Of a DNA stretch of 64,000 bases, positions 1-6,963 are shown one piece after another. Numbering within the stretch: the first letter of the stretch is position 1; the number at the start of each line of letters is the position of its first letter. Under the pieces are notes generated by a model. The model worked only from the letters and a program-made list of their open reading frames with translations. It ran no database searches and had not been told where the DNA came from. The stretch is from positions 1,612,001-1,676,000 of the forward strand of contig NZ_PYAU01000001.1 in assembly GCF_003014675.1 (NCBI RefSeq), written 5' to 3'. The position numbers were made by a program, and so were the translations under genes. The DNA is from Labedella gwakjiensis. GTDB taxonomy: Bacteria; Actinomycetota; Actinomycetes; Actinomycetales; Microbacteriaceae.

Positions 1-294
1 GTTCCCCGTCACGGCATTGCCGAGGTAGGAGAAGAACTGCTCCCACAGCGGCCGGTCGAGGCCAGACGCCGCACGCAGCGCCTCGTATGCCTCGGGCGTG
101 TACCTCGTGCCGAGGGCGATCCGCACGGGATCCCCCGGCACGAGGTGCACGATCGAGAACACGACGATGATGACGCCGAACAGCACGACCGCCGAGTAGA
201 GCAGGCGCCGAGCGACGAATCGCAGGGTGGGGCTCGTCAGGAAGGACGGCATCCTCGTCCCGTCCTCTCTGCGGCGTGTGTCGGTCGTTGTCAT
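1..294 (-). CDS. ABC transporter permease, DppB/OppB type (3' end beyond window)
   Basis: Inner-membrane permease of a peptide/nickel-type ABC importer. Only the first 98 residues are visible; the gene runs off the left edge. After a short basic N-terminus comes a first membrane helix (about residues 30-52, FVARRLLYSAVVLFGVIIVV) followed by HLVPGDPVRIALG, the hallmark start of the DppB family. It lies 37 bp downstream of the binding-protein gene on the same strand, so the two form an importer operon whose second permease and ATPases would be outside the window. ATG at 294 is used; an in-frame ATG at 252 just before the hydrophobic part is an alternative start. The substrate cannot be read from the permease. 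Confidence 0.85.
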   Translation of the reverse strand, partial: MTTTDTRRREDGTRMPSFLTSPTLRFVARRLLYSAVVLFGVIIVVFSIVHLVPGDPVRIALGTRYTPEAYEALRAASGLDRPLWEQFFSYLGNAVTGN

Positions 295-331
295 GGGCGC
301 TCGTGCTCCTCCGGGTGCCGGCGGGTGCGGC

Positions 332-1852
332 TCAGCCGCCGAACGAGACGTCGCGGAACCGGATGGCCCGGTCGCTGCGCGCCTCGTAGCCGGAGAGCTC
401 GGGGTTCCACGCCTGGATCACCGACGGGTTGTAGAGGTAGATGTAGCTCGCCTCGTCCGCGATGATCGTCGCCGCCTGCGCGTAGAGGTCCTTGCGGGCG
501 TCCTGGTCGGTCTCCACGCGGGCCGCGTCGAGCAGCTCGTCCACCTCGGGGTTCGAGTAGCCCTGGGCGTTGCTCCCACCGTCCGTGTGGTGCTGGGAGT
601 AGTAGAAGTCGTCCGGGTCGATGTTCCCGAGCCAGCCCATCATGAGCATGTCGAAGTTGCCGGTGTTCTGCTCGTCGAGCCACGTCGCGAAGTCCGGCGT
701 GCGGATCTCGACGGTGATGCCGAGCGGCTCCAGGTTGTCGGCGATGATCTGCGCGGCCGTGACCGTCTCCGGGTAGTCGCTCGTCACGAGGAGGTCGAGC
801 GTGCCGCCCTCGAAGCCGGCCTCGTCGAGGAGCGCCTGCGCCTCGTCGAGGTCCGTCGAGTACGTGTCGTACTCGGTGTACCAGACGCTCTCCTCGGGGA
901 TCGCGAGCTGGTTGGCCGTGGCGGTCCCGTAGCTCGTGGCCTGCACGATCGCGTCGCGGTCGATCGCGTAGGCGATCGCCTGACGCACGCGCACGTCGTT
1001 CCACGGCTCGCGGTCCTCATTGAGGGCGAGGTACCAGTAGTCGTTGCTCGGGCTCTGACCCATGGTCACCGCCTCGTCGCCGCTCAGCGACTCGACCTGC
1101 TGGGTGGGGATGGAGTCGGTCCAGTCGACCTCTCCGCTCTTCAGCGCGGCGATCGCCGTCGAGCCCTCGGAGATGAACTGGAACTCGATGCCGCCGATCT
1201 CGGGTGCCCCGCCCCAGTAGTCGGGGTTGGCCGCGAGCGTGATGTGGTCGCCGCTCGTGTACTCCTCCATGGAGAAGGGACCGGTGCCGATCGGGTCGGT
1301 CGTGATGTCGCCGCTCTCGACGTTCTCCTTCTCGACGATCGCCATGCCCTTGAACCCGCCGATGCTCGACAGGAGGTTCGGGGTGGGCTGCGTCACCGTG
1401 ATGTCGACGGTGTAGTCGTCGACGGCCTCGACCGATTCGACGGCCGAGAACTTCCAGGCGTTGGAGAGCTCCTCGTCGATGATGCGGTCGTACGAGTAGA
1501 CGACGTCATCGGCGGTGAAGTCGGAGCCGTCGTGGAACGTGACGCCCTCGCGGAGGGTGAACGTCCATGTGAGCTGGTCGTCCGAGAGTTCCCACGATTC
1601 GGCGAGCGCCGGCTGCATCTCGAGGTTCTCGTCGGGCTCGACGAGGGTGTCGTAGATGTTCTCGAGCACCTCGAAGGAGAAGTAGGAGGTGGTCTTGTGG
1701 GGGTCGAGCTGGTCGGGCTCTCCCGCGATGGCGGCGGTGAGGATCTCGTCGGACCCGTCGGCGCCGACGTCGACGGACTGTCCCGTCGAGCATCCGGTCA
1801 CGGCGAGGACCCCGGCGAGCGAGGCTCCGACGAGGGCTGTGCGTCTTCTCAT
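332..1852 (-). CDS. ABC transporter substrate-binding lipoprotein, family 5 (DppA/OppA-like)
   Basis: Extracellular solute-binding protein of 506 residues, normal for family 5 (SBP_bac_5). It starts with a basic lipoprotein signal (MRRRTALVGASLAGVLAVTGC): the lipobox VTGC puts the lipidated cysteine at residue 21, so the protein should be anchored on the outer face of the membrane. The mature part has the family features: a cluster near DPHKTTSYFSFEVLENIYDT and the AYAIDRDAIV segment in the C-terminal half. It delivers a peptide-like or similar ligand to the permease encoded 37 bp downstream. The divergent DUF1028 gene and nearby XRE-cupin regulator suggest a small catabolic locus, but the ligand is unknown. 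Confidence 0.9.
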   Translation of the reverse strand: MRRRTALVGASLAGVLAVTGCSTGQSVDVGADGSDEILTAAIAGEPDQLDPHKTTSYFSFEVLENIYDTLVEPDENLEMQPALAESWELSDDQLTWTFTLREGVTFHDGSDFTADDVVYSYDRIIDEELSNAWKFSAVESVEAVDDYTVDITVTQPTPNLLSSIGGFKGMAIVEKENVESGDITTDPIGTGPFSMEEYTSGDHITLAANPDYWGGAPEIGGIEFQFISEGSTAIAALKSGEVDWTDSIPTQQVESLSGDEAVTMGQSPSNDYWYLALNEDREPWNDVRVRQAIAYAIDRDAIVQATSYGTATANQLAIPEESVWYTEYDTYSTDLDEAQALLDEAGFEGGTLDLLVTSDYPETVTAAQIIADNLEPLGITVEIRTPDFATWLDEQNTGNFDMLMMGWLGNIDPDDFYYSQHHTDGGSNAQGYSNPEVDELLDAARVETDQDARKDLYAQAATIIADEASYIYLYNPSVIQAWNPELSGYEARSDRAIRFRDVSFGG

Positions 1853-1877
1853 ATCAGCTCCGGTTCGATCACTTTGA

Positions 1878-1891
1878 TGATGATTGCATCA
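1878..1891. promoter_or_regulatory. Inverted repeat TGATG-ATTG-CATCA, operator candidate
   Basis: A perfect 5-4-5 inverted repeat lies in the 162-bp divergent gap between the binding-protein gene and the DUF1028 gene, 26 bp upstream of the former. Its position fits an operator for the XRE-cupin regulator encoded at 2676-3311. This is inference; the repeat is short enough to occur by chance. Confidence 0.3.
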
Positions 1892-2014
1892 GTATGTGGC
1901 AGTATGAGGCGACGCGACAAGCCGATCCGGCAGGCGAAACACAATCGTCACACGGCGGCCTCGCGCGGATCGTCCTGCACGATATCGGCCGCGAGCCGGG
2001 GGAACGGAGCTCGA

Positions 2015-2695
2015 GTGACCTTCACACTGCTGGCCATCGACCGCTCGTCCGGGCTGCTCGGAGCGGGCACGGCGAGCCTGTCCCTCGCCGTCGGCAACTC
2101 CGTGCTCGCCATCGACCCGGCCGTGGGAGCCGTCGCGAGCCAGGCGTGGACGAACCGGGCGCTGCGCCGCCGCGTGCTCGACGCGATCCGCGACGGGGCG
2201 AGCGTCGACGAGGCGATCGACGCCGTCCCCGAGTGGGACGACGGCCACGCGCTCCGCCAGGTGGCTGTCATCGACATCGAGGGCCGCATCGCGAGCCGGA
2301 CGGGCGCCGAGTGCGGCGCATGGGCGGGGGAGCGTCGGGGCGACGACCACGTCGCGATCGGCAACGTCCTCACGGGCGAGGACGTCGTCGAGGCGCTCTC
2401 CGACGGATTCCGCGCCGCTGCACCCCGGGGCGACGGCGCTGCGCCCGAGATCGTCTTCGCCGAGCGCATCCTGTCCGGACTCATCGCCGCAGAACGCGCA
2501 GGAGGCGACAGACGCGGCCGCCAGAGCGCCGCCGTCGCGATCGCCGCGATCGATCGCGACGCCGGTCTTCCCGCCGATCTGGTCGTGGACCTGCGAGCGG
2601 ACGACTCCGTCGACCCGCTCTCCGAGCTGGCCCGCCTCCTCGACCTGCGGGCGGCCCACGACGGGGCCCCGGCCGTCACCCCTCGAAGGGGCTGA
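2015..2695 (+). CDS. DUF1028 family protein
   Basis: A 226-residue protein of the DUF1028 family, which belongs structurally to the Ntn-hydrolase-like group; its reaction is not established. The start is typical: VTFTLLAIDRSSGLLGAGTA, with the later GAVASQAWTN segment corresponding to the conserved part that follows the first strands. GTG at 2015 is chosen because it gives this N-terminus and is preceded by GGAACGGAG at good distance; the frame is open far upstream but only as antisense of the binding-protein gene. Its 3' end overlaps by 20 bp the convergent regulator gene. Being divergent from a peptide-type importer, it may act on an imported compound (inference). Confidence 0.75.
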   Translation: MTFTLLAIDRSSGLLGAGTASLSLAVGNSVLAIDPAVGAVASQAWTNRALRRRVLDAIRDGASVDEAIDAVPEWDDGHALRQVAVIDIEGRIASRTGAECGAWAGERRGDDHVAIGNVLTGEDVVEALSDGFRAAAPRGDGAAPEIVFAERILSGLIAAERAGGDRRGRQSAAVAIAAIDRDAGLPADLVVDLRADDSVDPLSELARLLDLRAAHDGAPAVTPRRG

Positions 2696-3311
2696 CCGCG
2701 CCGAGCACGACCGTCTCGGCGGGGTGGCCGTTCGCCCACCAGTGGGGAGTGGAGCACCCGTACGTGATCGTATCGCCCTCCGTGAGCGTCACTCGGCGTT
2801 CTCCGTGCACCACCACGAGCACGCCCCGCTCCACGGTCACACTCTCCGTGCCCAGGTGACGGAACGGCTGGCCCTCGTTCGTGAAGCCGGCGGGCAGCGT
2901 CGACCGGATGAGCTGCAGGTTGCTGCTGAGTCGCGGAGTGAGAAGTTCGCGGCGCACGCGCTGATGCTCCGGCTGATCCGTCGGCACCGGGAGGAGCGCC
3001 CGCTCGTCGGCGCGCACCACCATCGAATCGCCGTCCGCGCCACTCAGGAGCTTCGGGAGCGGCACCCCGAGTGCCGACGCCAGCCGGTGGAGGGACTGGA
3101 GCGACGGGTTCCCGAGTCCGCGCTCGAGCTGGCTGATGAGGCCGAAGCTCACGCCCGACTTGGCGCTCAGACTCTGCACCGTGAGCCCCTGCCGCTGGCG
3201 CTCCACCTTCACGGCGGCGCCGAGAGCCGCGATCGTGAGCGCGACCTCGTCCTTCTCGGCCGCGTCGTCCCCGGCCGCGTCGTCGTGCACGTCTGCTCGT
3301 CCCTCGGTCAC
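2676..3311 (-). CDS. XRE-family regulator with C-terminal cupin domain
   Basis: A 211-residue transcription factor. An N-terminal Cro/C1-type helix-turn-helix (about residues 24-80, with LTVQSLSAKSGVSFGLISQL) is followed by a cupin sensor domain (about 130-210, with LPAGFTNEGQPFRHLGTES and the closing strand ETVVLGAVSPFEG). Proteins of this layout bind a small ligand in the cupin barrel and control neighbouring uptake or amine/amino-acid catabolism genes. The longer open frame begins at 3398, but GTG at 3311 fits the conserved start better; no strong ribosome site is visible, so the start is uncertain. It probably controls the adjacent importer and DUF1028 gene. Confidence 0.8.
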   Translation of the reverse strand: MTEGRADVHDDAAGDDAAEKDEVALTIAALGAAVKVERQRQGLTVQSLSAKSGVSFGLISQLERGLGNPSLQSLHRLASALGVPLPKLLSGADGDSMVVRADERALLPVPTDQPEHQRVRRELLTPRLSSNLQLIRSTLPAGFTNEGQPFRHLGTESVTVERGVLVVVHGERRVTLTEGDTITYGCSTPHWWANGHPAETVVLGAVSPFEG

Positions 3312-3357
3312 CGGACCCAGCGTAGCGGCCACCCCGCCGCCCTCCACCCCGCCACGT

Positions 3358-3413
3358 AGAGCGTTTGCGCCGACGCGTGGCGGTGAAGCGCCGCGCATCG
3401 GCGCGAACGCTCT
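3358..3413. repeat. Long inverted repeat (20-bp arms, 16-bp loop)
   Basis: Arms 3358-3377 and 3394-3413 pair at 18 of 20 positions (core AGAGCGTT/AACGCTCT and GCGCCGA/TCGGCGC). It sits just downstream of the minus-strand HTH gene ending at 3446 and upstream of the XRE-cupin gene, so a transcription barrier between them is plausible. There is no T-tract after either arm, so it is not a textbook intrinsic terminator. Confidence 0.6.
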
Positions 3414-3445
3414 CCCTCATGCGGGGGCGTGCGCGGGCGCGGGGG

Positions 3446-3685
3446 TCAGCGGGTCGAGCGGTCGGCCTCGCGGACGAGCTCTTCAGCGGTCATGTCGAGG
3501 AAGGCGGCCACCAGGAGAATCTCGCGGGTGTCGAAGGGCACGATCCCGTTGACCCGGTCGTACGTGGCGGTGCGCCCGAGCCCGAGCACCTCCATGAGAG
3601 CGGCTGCGCGGATCCGCCGCCTCGCCAGCTCCGCACGGATCGTCGCCGCGACCGCCTCCGACCACGTGCTCCCCGTCTGCGCCAT
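3446..3685 (-). CDS. Small HTH protein
   Basis: A 79-residue basic protein that is essentially one helix-turn-helix: ALMEVLGLGRTATYDRVNG is the likely recognition region, followed by a helix ending AAFLDMTAEELV. It resembles the product of the divergent gene at 3772 in layout (HTH core, short loop with Pro, then a LAAxLxxTxxxL-type helix), so the two are probably distant paralogues. No sensor or dimerisation domain is present. The transcript appears leaderless: a TACTCT box ends six bases before the ATG. A role as regulator or antitoxin-like partner is inferred from size and context only. Confidence 0.65.
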   Translation of the reverse strand: MAQTGSTWSEAVAATIRAELARRRIRAAALMEVLGLGRTATYDRVNGIVPFDTREILLVAAFLDMTAEELVREADRSTR

Positions 3686-3691
3686 ACCACT

Positions 3692-3765
3692 AGAGTACCC
3701 ATAAAGATACGCATCCCCAGGTCTCGGGCGGATTCCTGTGGACGAGGGGTCCGCACCGGTACTCT
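3692..3765. promoter_or_regulatory. Mirrored leaderless promoters of the divergent HTH genes
   Basis: Both divergent HTH genes have the same arrangement: GGTACTCT, six bases, ATG. On the minus strand the box is at 3692-3699 for the gene starting at 3685; on the plus strand it is at 3758-3765 for the gene starting at 3772. TACTCT is an acceptable -10 element, and a six-base gap to ATG is what leaderless actinobacterial transcripts show. Neither gene has a Shine-Dalgarno sequence. The -35 regions are poor, which suggests help from an activator or a shared regulator binding site. Confidence 0.55.
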
Positions 3766-3771
3766 GAATCC

Positions 3772-4146
3772 ATGGGGAGAGTGGAAATCGGCGTCGCCGC
3801 CGCGTTCGCGTACGAGGTCGCGCGTGAGTTCGACGCGCTCCGCACGAAGCGGGGTCTCACGCACGCCGCCCTCCTGGAGAAGCTGACGATCTCGCGGAAC
3901 TACTACTACAAGAGGTTGCGGGGCGAGCTGCCCCTCAACCTCAACGACGTCGCGGAGCTCGCCGCCGCCCTCGGCACCACGCCGGGCGCGGTTCTCGGCC
4001 GGGCCGAACGGGCCGTGCGCGCGTCCGGGCGAGCACTGACCGATGTCAGGGGTCACGTCGATACTGATGCGGACGGCCTCCCACTCGCCGCGCTCGATCG
4101 TCCGGGTTTCGAAGCGCAGCAGGAGACCGAGCACCAGCACGACTGA
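3772..4146 (+). CDS. HTH regulator, XRE-like
   Basis: A 124-residue protein with an XRE-like helix-turn-helix spanning about residues 10-75 (LTHAALLEKLTISRNYYYKR, then LNDVAELAAALGTTPGAVL). The C-terminal 45 residues are polar, end in EAQQETEHQHD and look disordered. It lies 36 bp upstream of an ImmA/IrrE-type metallopeptidase on the same strand, the standard arrangement in which the peptidase cleaves or derepresses the HTH repressor. Translation probably starts from a leaderless transcript (TACTCT box six bases before ATG). It may repress the divergent HTH gene as well as itself. Confidence 0.75.
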   Translation: MGRVEIGVAAAFAYEVAREFDALRTKRGLTHAALLEKLTISRNYYYKRLRGELPLNLNDVAELAAALGTTPGAVLGRAERAVRASGRALTDVRGHVDTDADGLPLAALDRPGFEAQQETEHQHD

Positions 4147-4182
4147 GCCCGGGCGCACGTCCGGGACACCGGACGGGGGAAC

Positions 4183-4704
4183 ATGCGCGGGCACGAGTGC
4201 GGCGAACACACGACCAGCGGGCACACGAGTGCCGCGCCCGACACGACCCGGCCGGTGTATGCATCACCGGATTCGCGAGACGTCGACATCCACGACCTGA
4301 TCGGCCGGCTCGGCGTCCGGGTCGAGTACCGCGCCGACCTGCCGCCCGGTCGGCTCGGCGCCTATCTCGACGACGAGCGACGCATCCTCATCCGCTCGGG
4401 ACTCACGGGGCCACTCGAACGGGAGACCCTGCACCACGAGTACGTGCACGCGAAGTACCGCGACCGCGGCTCCGATCCGTCGGCCGAGCGTCGGGCCGAA
4501 CGGGAGTGCGCCAGCATGCTGATCGACGAGCGCGAGTACGCCGCGGCCGAACGATCCGGCCTCTCACCGCTCGGTATCGCACACCAGCTCGACGTCCCCC
4601 TCGCCGTCGTGCGCGTCTACCAGCGCGAGATCCTGGCCGGTCGCCTGCCCGATCCGCGGCTGCGCCCGCGTGGTGAGGGAGAGGTGGCGGACCGCCCGGC
4701 GTGA
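4183..4704 (+). CDS. ImmA/IrrE-family metallopeptidase
   Basis: A 173-residue protein with the zinc-peptidase motif HEYVH at residues 85-89 preceded by LERETL, and a preceding strand YLDDERRILIRSGL; a downstream acidic stretch (AERRAERECASMLI) supplies the likely third ligand, as in the ImmA/IrrE (DUF955/M78) group. The C-terminal part, GIAHQLDVPLAVVRVYQREI, is the usual helical cap. Family members cleave HTH repressors encoded next to them, which fits the HTH gene 36 bp upstream. The first 30 residues are Thr/Ser/His-rich and may not all be translated, but GGGGGA before ATG 4183 supports this start. Confidence 0.8.
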   Translation: MRGHECGEHTTSGHTSAAPDTTRPVYASPDSRDVDIHDLIGRLGVRVEYRADLPPGRLGAYLDDERRILIRSGLTGPLERETLHHEYVHAKYRDRGSDPSAERRAERECASMLIDEREYAAAERSGLSPLGIAHQLDVPLAVVRVYQREILAGRLPDPRLRPRGEGEVADRPA

Positions 4705-4718
4705 CGAGCGTCGCGGCG

Positions 4719-5651
4719 TCAGACCTCGAAGCGGACGACCGCCTGAAGTCGGGTCCGGACGTCGAAGAGCTCGTTGCCGCCGATCGGCTCCACGCCGGAC
4801 GGCCCGGTGCGCAGCAGCTGCGGGAGCCGCGAACGGGTCACGACGAAGGCCGCCGGCTTCCGCATGCGGTCGATCTCCGCGAGTCCCTCGTCGAACGCTT
4901 CGTCCGGCACGACCACGACCACCCCGGTGACCTTGACCCGCGCGGACCGACCGAGCTCGCGCGACGCGCGAACCAGGGAACGCACGGGCTGCTCAGACGT
5001 CGCGGCACCCACCGGTACGAGCTCACCACGAGACACGCGCACGGGCACACCGAAGTCCTCTGAGCAGATCGCGTAGAGACCGGTGGGTCCGAGCACCACG
5101 TGATCGATCTTGCGCTCTCCGCCACCTACGGCCACGTCGTGCCAGACGGTGAACGCCATCCCGAGCGCCGAGACCTGTCGAGCGGTGGCCTCCTCCGCGA
5201 TCGCCTCGGCGAGGGCCCTCCGGATCTCGATCGGGGCGCGACGGACGAGCGCGGGATCGTACGGGTCCTCCGGCTCGGCCCCGCGACCCGCCCACTCGCG
5301 GATGAGCCGCAGGTACGCCTCGCGCGCCGCACCGCCTGGGTGTCCGTACGACCGCGCGCGGGGCCGGGAGTTGTCCGCGCGCGTGCGGTGCGACGGCGCC
5401 GACCATCCGGCGCCCTCCGCCGTCGACTCGGTGTGGCTGCTCTCGCCGCGGTCGTAGGCGGCGCGCGCTGACGCCTCGCCGACCCGCTCCCACGCCCGCT
5501 GCACCGCGGTGAACTCGAGAGCGTCGCCGCCCGTGTCCGGGTGCGTTTCACGCAAACGGCGGCGATACGCCTTCCGCAGTTCGTCGGGGCTCGCGGAGGG
5601 ACTCACGCCGAGGACTTCGTACGGCGACGCGGAGGCCGGTGAATCGGTCAT
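4719..5651 (-). CDS. J-domain protein fused to a NERD-like domain
   Basis: A 310-residue protein. Residues 8-70 form a J-domain (YEVLGVSPSASPDELRKAYR, with the diagnostic HPD at 37-39 and the helix ending ARAAYDRGE), able in principle to stimulate an Hsp70/DnaK. After a polar linker (about 70-130), residues 150-310 resemble a NERD/restriction-endonuclease-like fold: TVWHDVAVGGGERKIDHVVL supplies the conserved D-hv motif, but the following strand reads GLYAICSEDFG where active NERD proteins have E-x-K. Catalysis is therefore doubtful. A second NERD-like gene follows upstream on the same strand, 97 bp away. The fusion and pairing are unusual; function unknown. Confidence 0.7.
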   Translation of the reverse strand: MTDSPASASPYEVLGVSPSASPDELRKAYRRRLRETHPDTGGDALEFTAVQRAWERVGEASARAAYDRGESSHTESTAEGAGWSAPSHRTRADNSRPRARSYGHPGGAAREAYLRLIREWAGRGAEPEDPYDPALVRRAPIEIRRALAEAIAEEATARQVSALGMAFTVWHDVAVGGGERKIDHVVLGPTGLYAICSEDFGVPVRVSRGELVPVGAATSEQPVRSLVRASRELGRSARVKVTGVVVVVPDEAFDEGLAEIDRMRKPAAFVVTRSRLPQLLRTGPSGVEPIGGNELFDVRTRLQAVVRFEV

Positions 5652-5748
5652 CCGCTCTGCGTCCTCCTCCGTCCCGCCCCTGTGGCGCGACCATCCAGGA
5701 AACGATAGCCGAGTCGGCCTGACAGACGCCCGAGTCGATCGCCCCGCC

Positions 5749-6609
5749 TCAACCGAGGTGCAGGGCGAGCCACGCGGGCAATTGCGTGAAGGACACCCAC
5801 AGGGCTCCGGTGAGCACCGCCACTCCGACGGCGCGCCAGAGAACGCGGATCCGCCGCGCCACGGCGCTCTCCCGCTCGAGACGGGCGAAGATCGCGGCGC
5901 TCGTCACGGTGGAGGCCGTGACGCCGCGTGGAAGAGCGCCGGCCGTGGCCTCGTACGATTGCGCGATCTGCACGGCCACCCCCTCGACCGCATCGTCGTC
6001 GAGCACGGGCGGGTGCGATTCGAGCCATTCCCTCACGGCGGCGGCCTCGCGGACGTCGACCACGCGGTGCCGTGATCCGCGACGGACCGTGCGCGCCCCC
6101 GCGACGACGACGACGCCCCGCACGGCCACACCCGGCGGGAGGGAACGCCCGGCGAGCTGCGCCACGCGCCGCGCCGCCGAGACGGCCGATCGGGCGAACG
6201 GCATGCGTCTTCCGCTCGTGACCAGGTCGTCGTCGCCCACGATCACATCGGCACCCGCGACGAATCGGGTCGTCACCGCGAACACCCCTCCCGGCCCGAC
6301 GATCACGTGATCGAGATCCCCGCTCGTCCCGGGCGAGGGGAGGGAGTGCAGCACGATCCACCGGTTCGGCAGCGCGTCGAGTTCGCGGCCGACGATGCGT
6401 TCGCCCCGTGCGGCGTCGAAGGCCGCCCGTTCCGCGGACCCGACGGGCGAACCCCCCAGCATCCGATGCACGACGGAGGGAGACGAGGACCCGGCCCGCA
6501 CGGCGGCGGTCCGGGCGATGCTCTCCTGGCCCGGCCGTCGGCGCTCCATCCGCCGGAGGGCCTCGAGGCCGGGCACGGCGCGCTCCGGCGCGGTGCTCGT
6601 CTCGGTCAT
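5749..6609 (-). CDS. NERD-like protein with C-terminal membrane helix
   Basis: A 286-residue protein. Residues 65-190 match the NERD fold: an N-terminal helix region, then WIVLHSLPSPGTSGDLDHVI and VGPGGVFAVTTR. The aspartate of the first motif is present but the expected E-x-K is T-T-R, so nuclease activity is unlikely. A membrane helix (VLWRAVGVAVLTGALWVSF, about 252-272) ends the protein, suggesting a membrane-tethered cytoplasmic domain. It is followed on the same strand by the J-domain/NERD fusion gene; the two share the degenerate motif and probably work together. GAGGAG lies 8 bp before the ATG. Confidence 0.65.
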   Translation of the reverse strand: MTETSTAPERAVPGLEALRRMERRRPGQESIARTAAVRAGSSSPSVVHRMLGGSPVGSAERAAFDAARGERIVGRELDALPNRWIVLHSLPSPGTSGDLDHVIVGPGGVFAVTTRFVAGADVIVGDDDLVTSGRRMPFARSAVSAARRVAQLAGRSLPPGVAVRGVVVVAGARTVRRGSRHRVVDVREAAAVREWLESHPPVLDDDAVEGVAVQIAQSYEATAGALPRGVTASTVTSAAIFARLERESAVARRIRVLWRAVGVAVLTGALWVSFTQLPAWLALHLG

Positions 6610-6963
6610 CGGGGCTCCTCAGGGCGTCGGCCGTTCCGGCCGATTAGAGCCTAGGTGCGCGCCGGTGGACCCGGGGAGTGCTGCTCTGACCCCAGTAGGG
6701 GAGAGGTCGCGCCCCCCGTTGTGGAGCAGGTGGACCACGTACACGGGCGGCGTCCGGCGGCTCGGATCGGGGCTGAATAGGCCCATCCGGCCGACTGGGC
6801 GCATACTGACAAGAGAGGACTGTGCACGTCGCCGTCGGCGACCCGTGACCGCACCGCACGGCGCACCCGTCCACACCGCCCCGCCCGCGACCCGGGCGAA
6901 ACGCGATCGACTCACGGCGTCCCTACACTGACGCCGGATCCCCAGCACCAGAAAGCGACACGG
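6610..6963. other. Divergent intergenic region, NERD gene / Stealth gene
   Basis: This 354-bp gap separates two divergent genes. It holds an exact CGGCCG-TTC-CGGCCG inverted repeat (6628-6642) just upstream of the NERD gene, and a TAGGCT box on the minus strand (6648-6653) that could be its -10. On the plus side a TACACT box (6924-6929) lies 35 bp before the Stealth gene, but no convincing -35 accompanies it. Several small open frames here have no family features and are not annotated. Confidence 0.4.

Noticed and set aside
227-2014. Long open frame on the plus strand upstream of the DUF1028 gene
   Set aside because: It is the antisense frame of the binding-protein gene; the composition is Val/Arg/Gly-rich with no family similarity. 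Only the part from GTG 2015 is real.
3446-4704. Prophage or ICE remnant
   Set aside because: HTH plus ImmA suggests this, but no integrase, excisionase, attachment repeat or tRNA is near, and base composition looks like the rest.
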